Origin: JAUQQI01 sp042408785
GTDB taxonomy: Bacteria; Chloroflexota; Dehalococcoidia; JAUQQI01
NCBI GenBank assembly: GCA_042408785.1
Contig: JBHOQU010000085.1
Span: 1 to 42,449 of the forward strand
Length of the DNA stretch: 42,449 bases
Direction of reading: 5' to 3'
Positions 39,810 through 42,449 of the stretch are shown piece by piece. The stretch's first letter is position 1, and the number at the start of each line of letters is the position of its first letter. The position numbers and the translations under genes are program-made. A model generated the notes under the pieces. That model ran no database searches and had not been told where the DNA came from. It saw only the letters and a list, made by a program, of their open reading frames with translations.

Positions 39810-40503
39810 AACGGCCCTCTACTGGTGCGACCTGGGAAGGATCCCATACCGGGAGACCTGGGAGCTTCAGGCTCGGCTGGTCGCCGCCCGGCGTCAGGGG
39901 CTTGTCGGCGACCTGCTCCTATTGCCGGAGCATCCGCCCGTTTACACCCTGGGTCGGGGCGGGAAGGCCGAGCACCTGCTGGTTCCCGTCGGGTGGCTCC
40001 GCCGCCAGGGGGCAGAGGTCTTTGAGGTCGACCGGGGCGGGGACATCACCTTTCACGGCCCCGGACAGCTCGTGGGCTACCCCATCCTGGACCTGACCGC
40101 CTGGGGCCGGGACCTTCACCGCTACCTGCGGAGCCTGGAGGAGGTTCTAATCCGGGCCCTGGCCGGTTTCGGCCTCAAGGCGGGCCGCAAACCCGGCTAT
40201 ACCGGGGTCTGGGTTGGGGACCGGAAGATTGCGGCCATCGGGGTGAAGCTCAACTCCGGCTGGATTACCAGCCACGGCTTCGCCCTGAACGTGTCAACAG
40301 ACCTGCGCTGGTTTGACTACATCGTGCCCTGCGGCATCCGCGACTACGGCGTCACCTCGCTAAGCGCCGAGCTGGGAACCCCCATACCCCGGGAAGCGGC
40401 CATCGGGCCGGTGGTGCAGGCGTTCGGCGAGGTGTTCGGCCGGACGCCGGTACCTGCGAAGCCGGCTGAAATTATTGAACCGCACCTGCTAACGGCCGGC
40501 TGA
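39802..40503 (+). CDS. lipB: Lipoyl(octanoyl) transferase
   Basis: A 233-aa enzyme that moves octanoate from acyl carrier protein to lipoyl domains, before LipA acts. ATG 39802 overlaps the lipA stop (ATGGCTGA). VDRGGDITFHGPGQLVGYPI (residues 76-95), Lys142 (GDRKIAAIG) and Cys177 (VPCGI) form the acyl-transfer site. The last 15 bases overlap the end of the convergent CDF gene. Confidence 0.95.
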   Translation: MAETALYWCDLGRIPYRETWELQARLVAARRQGLVGDLLLLPEHPPVYTLGRGGKAEHLLVPVGWLRRQGAEVFEVDRGGDITFHGPGQLVGYPILDLTAWGRDLHRYLRSLEEVLIRALAGFGLKAGRKPGYTGVWVGDRKIAAIGVKLNSGWITSHGFALNVSTDLRWFDYIVPCGIRDYGVTSLSAELGTPIPREAAIGPVVQAFGEVFGRTPVPAKPAEIIEPHLLTAG

Positions 40504-41454
40504 GTCTTTGGGTGTTGCGGCCGGAGCCGATGAGGGCCGGTCCAGACCGACGTCCTGCCAGGAACTTGGGTCCTCCAGGGGCTCCAGGTGGGTAAAGACC
40601 GAGGTTCCGGGCAGGGCCCTCTGGAGCTCCGCCTCCATCTCCTCGAGCAGGTGGTGGCCCCGGGCCACCGTCCAGCTGCCAGGGACAAGGATATGCACGC
40701 TCATGAATCGGCGGGTGCCGGCCTGCCGGGTCCGGAGGGCGTGGTAGCGGACCCCCTGTTCCTGGTAGCGGTCCAGAACCCGCCGGATAATTTCCTGCTC
40801 TTCGGGGGGAAGGGCCGTGTCCAGCAACCCCAAAGCCGACCGGCGCACCAGCACCACACCCCACCGGACGATATTTGCGGCCACCAGCAGCCCTAAAATC
40901 GGGTCCAGGATGTAGAGGCCGGTCAGGCTCGCCGCCCCCACCCCCAGCACGACCCCAAGGGTGGTCCAGACGTCGGCCAGGATGTGACGGGCATCAGCCT
41001 CCAGCACGATGGCCCGATACCGGCGCCCCGCACTGAGCAGCACCCGGGCCACCACCCAGTTGACGAGGGCCGCCGCGACCGAGACCAGCAGGCCCAATTC
41101 GACGTTGCTTATCGGTTGGGGATGGAGGATCCGCAGGAAGGCCGCGTACCCGATGCTTACGGCGGCCGCCAAGATGAGAAAACCTTCGGCCCCGCTGGCA
41201 AAATACTCGGCCTTGGTATGGCCGTAGGGGTGCTCCTCATCGGGCGGCTGGGCCGCAAAGATGAGGGTCCCTAGGGCGAGCAGGGCCGCGGCCAGGTTCA
41301 CCAGGGACTCCATGGCGTCGGAGAGGAGCCCAACCGAGCCGGTAAGCATGTAGGCGACCAGCTTGAGGCCGACGGTGATTACGGCCGCGGCCATGGAGAG
41401 CCAGGCGAAGCGGGCGAGGCGGGGGACGACGAAAGGGGGCTTGCCCTGATTCAT
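40489..41454 (-). CDS. Cation diffusion facilitator (CDF) metal efflux protein
   Basis: A 321-aa membrane transporter with six helices in the first 210 residues and a cytoplasmic C-terminal ferredoxin-like domain. The first metal site is in helix 2 (SVGLLSDAMESLVNLAAALLA), the second in helix 5 (ADARHILADVWTTLGVVLG); HPYGHTKAEYFAS is the conserved loop between helices 2 and 3. Helix 2 has D..E and helix 5 H..D around those sites, compatible with Zn2+, Fe2+ or Mn2+. ATG 41454 is preferred; in-frame GTG 41463 and TTG 41490 are upstream options, the latter overlapping the dioxygenase remnant. Confidence 0.92.
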   Translation of the reverse strand: MNQGKPPFVVPRLARFAWLSMAAAVITVGLKLVAYMLTGSVGLLSDAMESLVNLAAALLALGTLIFAAQPPDEEHPYGHTKAEYFASGAEGFLILAAAVSIGYAAFLRILHPQPISNVELGLLVSVAAALVNWVVARVLLSAGRRYRAIVLEADARHILADVWTTLGVVLGVGAASLTGLYILDPILGLLVAANIVRWGVVLVRRSALGLLDTALPPEEQEIIRRVLDRYQEQGVRYHALRTRQAGTRRFMSVHILVPGSWTVARGHHLLEEMEAELQRALPGTSVFTHLEPLEDPSSWQDVGLDRPSSAPAATPKDSAGR

Positions 41455-41479
41455 GCCCACCACGTCAGATTTTACCAGA

Positions 41480-41828
41480 CTATGTGACAAACACGGGTCG
41501 GTCCGTGAGCTTCGGAGGTTGGGTGGGCATGAATTCCTTAGTTAGAATGTTCTCGACCAGGGCGGCCTCCTCGAACCAGGAGCGAAGCGGGATGTGGCCC
41601 CAGAAGGTCGCCCGGCGGGGGTCGTTAACCGTCCAGCGCACCGGCTCCCAGGCGGGGTCCGGGATCGGGTAGTCGCCCGTGTACAGCTCGATGCGGTTCC
41701 CGTCGGGGTCCCGCAGGTAGAGAAAGAAGGCGTTGCTGATGCCGTGACGGCCCGGCCCCCGCTCGATGGCCCCGGCCATTCCCACGGCCGCCAGGATGTC
41801 GCAGGCCCGCAGGACGCTGAGGGTTGAC
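41480..41828 (-). pseudogene. Extradiol dioxygenase (VOC/catechol 2,3-dioxygenase type), 5'-truncated
   Basis: About 115 residues are left of a gene whose N-terminal two thirds are gone. LRACDILAA is followed by ERGPGRHGISNAFFLYLRD and PDGNRIELYTGDYPIPDP, the second metal-binding half of homoprotocatechuate/catechol 2,3-dioxygenases (the Glu in RIELY is a metal ligand), and TFWGHIPLRSWFEEA. The reading frame is open up to 41828, where the similarity to a dioxygenase stops and the TnpB element's upstream sequence begins. The usual protein is about 300-330 residues. A GTG at 41785 could start a 101-aa peptide, but it would lack the first metal histidine and cannot be active. Confidence 0.82.
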
Positions 41829-41852
41829 AGCAGCTGGCGATTTTGTTATCAA
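41824..41852 (+). promoter_or_regulatory. Promoter for the tnpB remnant
   Basis: TTGACA (41824-41829), 17-bp spacer, TATCAA (41847-41852), 16 nt before ATG 41869. The -35 straddles the point where dioxygenase similarity ends, so target DNA may contribute five of its six bases. Confidence 0.55.
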
Positions 41853-42449
41853 TTATTCAGTCGAACGGATGTACGAGGCCTTCCGCTTCGAGCTGGAGCC
41901 CAGCCGTGCCGCCCGCGTGGCGCCGGCCAAGCACGTGGGGGCCGCCGGGGGCTTGCCCGTTGCCTTGAGGCGCTGGCGCAGGGGCAGCGCATCCCCACGG
42001 CCTTTGAGCTTCACCGGAAGTGGAACCGCTGGAAGCGAACCAATGCCCCCTGGTGGGTGGAGGTGTCCAAGTGCGCCCCCCAGGAGGCCCTGCGGGACTG
42101 GGAGCGCGCCTTCAAAAACTGGCGAGAAAAACGGGCGAATAAGCCCCGGTTTAAGCGGAAAAAGAGCTTCGATGACAACAAGGCCAGGCTTACGGGGTCA
42201 ATTCGGGTGTTCCCCCGCCGTGTGCAGCTGCCCCGCCTCGGCAAGGTGCGCACCAAGGAACCGACGGACAAACTTTTAAGCCTGCTCGCCGAAGGGAGGG
42301 CCTGCCTCCTTTCGGCCACCGTCTCCCGCGAGGCCGACCGGGGGTCCCGTGAGCCTGACGTGCGCGGTGGAGCGGCCCGATCCTCCGTTGCGACAAGGGG
42401 AGCCGGTGGGCGTGGACCTCGGCCTTACGTCGTTCCTGGTGCTGTCCGA
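41829..42449 (+). mobile_element. IS605/IS1341-type (TnpB-only) insertion element, left part
   Basis: The element runs off the right edge. Its left boundary is placed after TTGAC at 41824-41828, because the interrupted dioxygenase frame reads up to that point, and IS200/IS605 elements insert 3' of a short T-rich target such as TTGAT or TTAC. No tnpA transposase is seen between the boundary and tnpB, so this looks like an IS1341-type element that moves only with help in trans. Confidence 0.62.
41869..42449 (+). pseudogene. tnpB: TnpB (OrfB) RNA-guided nuclease, frameshifted and cut by window edge
   Basis: Reading from ATG 41869 gives MYEAFRFELEPSRAARVAP and KHVGAA, then the frame breaks near 41946 and resumes as GLARCLEALAQGQRIPTAFE, KCAPQEALRDWERAFKNW and LTGSIRVFPRRVQLPRLGKV. 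The conserved RFxYNW hexapeptide expected between VGAA and GLARC is missing, which a 16-base deletion would explain. A second break, near 42340-42349, shifts into VSLTCAVERPDPP and GVDLGLTSFLVLS, the RuvC-I motif with its catalytic Asp, which fits a one-base insertion. The remaining RuvC and zinc-finger parts lie beyond the window. Confidence 0.82.

Noticed and set aside
41480..41785. An intact 101-aa glyoxalase-like gene
   Set aside because: Homology clearly continues upstream of the GTG at 41785 to 41828 and the first metal ligand is missing, so it is the end of a truncated dioxygenase.
1..42449. CRISPR arrays, tRNA or rRNA genes, phage genes, origin of replication
   Set aside because: Intergenic spaces are short and were read through; no spaced direct repeats, cloverleaf sequence, structural phage genes or DnaA-box clusters were seen.

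Overview
This is GC-rich (roughly two thirds G+C), gene-dense bacterial DNA with no rRNA, tRNA or CRISPR array. Several promoters place the -10 hexamer only 7-8 nt upstream of a start codon with no Shine-Dalgarno sequence (leaderless mRNAs). Leaderless transcripts, many CaiB/BaiF CoA-transferases, LLM flavin oxidoreductases, MmgE/PrpD, DUF2851 and a HALEH-motif (DUF6391-like) protein together suggest Chloroflexota (Dehalococcoidia-like) or a deep GC-rich Gram-positive. This is an inference; no taxonomic marker gene is present.

Region 1 (1-14050, + strand) is one long catabolic and uptake gene run whose start lies outside the window. It holds a thiolase C-terminus, a DUF35 zinc-ribbon protein, an LLM oxidoreductase, three CaiB/BaiF CoA-transferases, a crotonase, an MmgE/PrpD enzyme, an oligopeptide-type ABC binding protein with two permeases but no ATPase, and a complete tripartite tricarboxylate transporter (TctC-B-A). 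The likely job is import of an organic acid, activation as a CoA thioester, and beta-oxidation-like breakdown. The substrate cannot be read from sequence.

Region 2 (14075-18290, - strand) holds a Gfo/Idh/MocA oxidoreductase, an OsmC-like protein, a metallo-beta-lactamase-fold pseudogene (one frameshift and one in-frame stop), a 71-aa unknown, MobA and a DUF2851 protein. Region 3 (18362-23875, + strand) holds an amidase of the nitrile-pathway type, a D-cysteine desulfhydrase-like PLP enzyme, branched-chain aminotransferase, a PH/DUF1648 membrane protein and a BrkB/YihY membrane protein.

Region 4 (23872-29773, - strand) holds a DnaJ with a halved zinc finger, a ten-helix unknown membrane protein with conserved-looking histidines, and a HALEH protein-TldD-PmbA operon. 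A small ABM-like protein (29823) diverges from it. Region 5 (30115-35106, - strand) holds BirA and a pterin dehydratase, then a Fur-family regulator with a perfect 7-1-7 operator just upstream of its start, followed by an NDP-sugar epimerase and a CbiM-Q-O metal transporter, probably all one unit.

Region 6 (35605-40503, + strand) holds a branched-chain-type 2-oxoacid dehydrogenase E1alpha-E1beta-E2 followed by lipA and lipB, so the enzyme is encoded beside the genes for its lipoyl cofactor; E3 is absent. It is preceded by a promoter and a roughly 200-nt highly structured leader. With ilvE at 21185 this suggests branched-chain amino acid catabolism. Region 7 (40489-42449) holds a CDF metal efflux protein, a 3' fragment of an extradiol dioxygenase, and a degraded TnpB element that appears to have cut that dioxygenase in two, probably at a TTGAC target.
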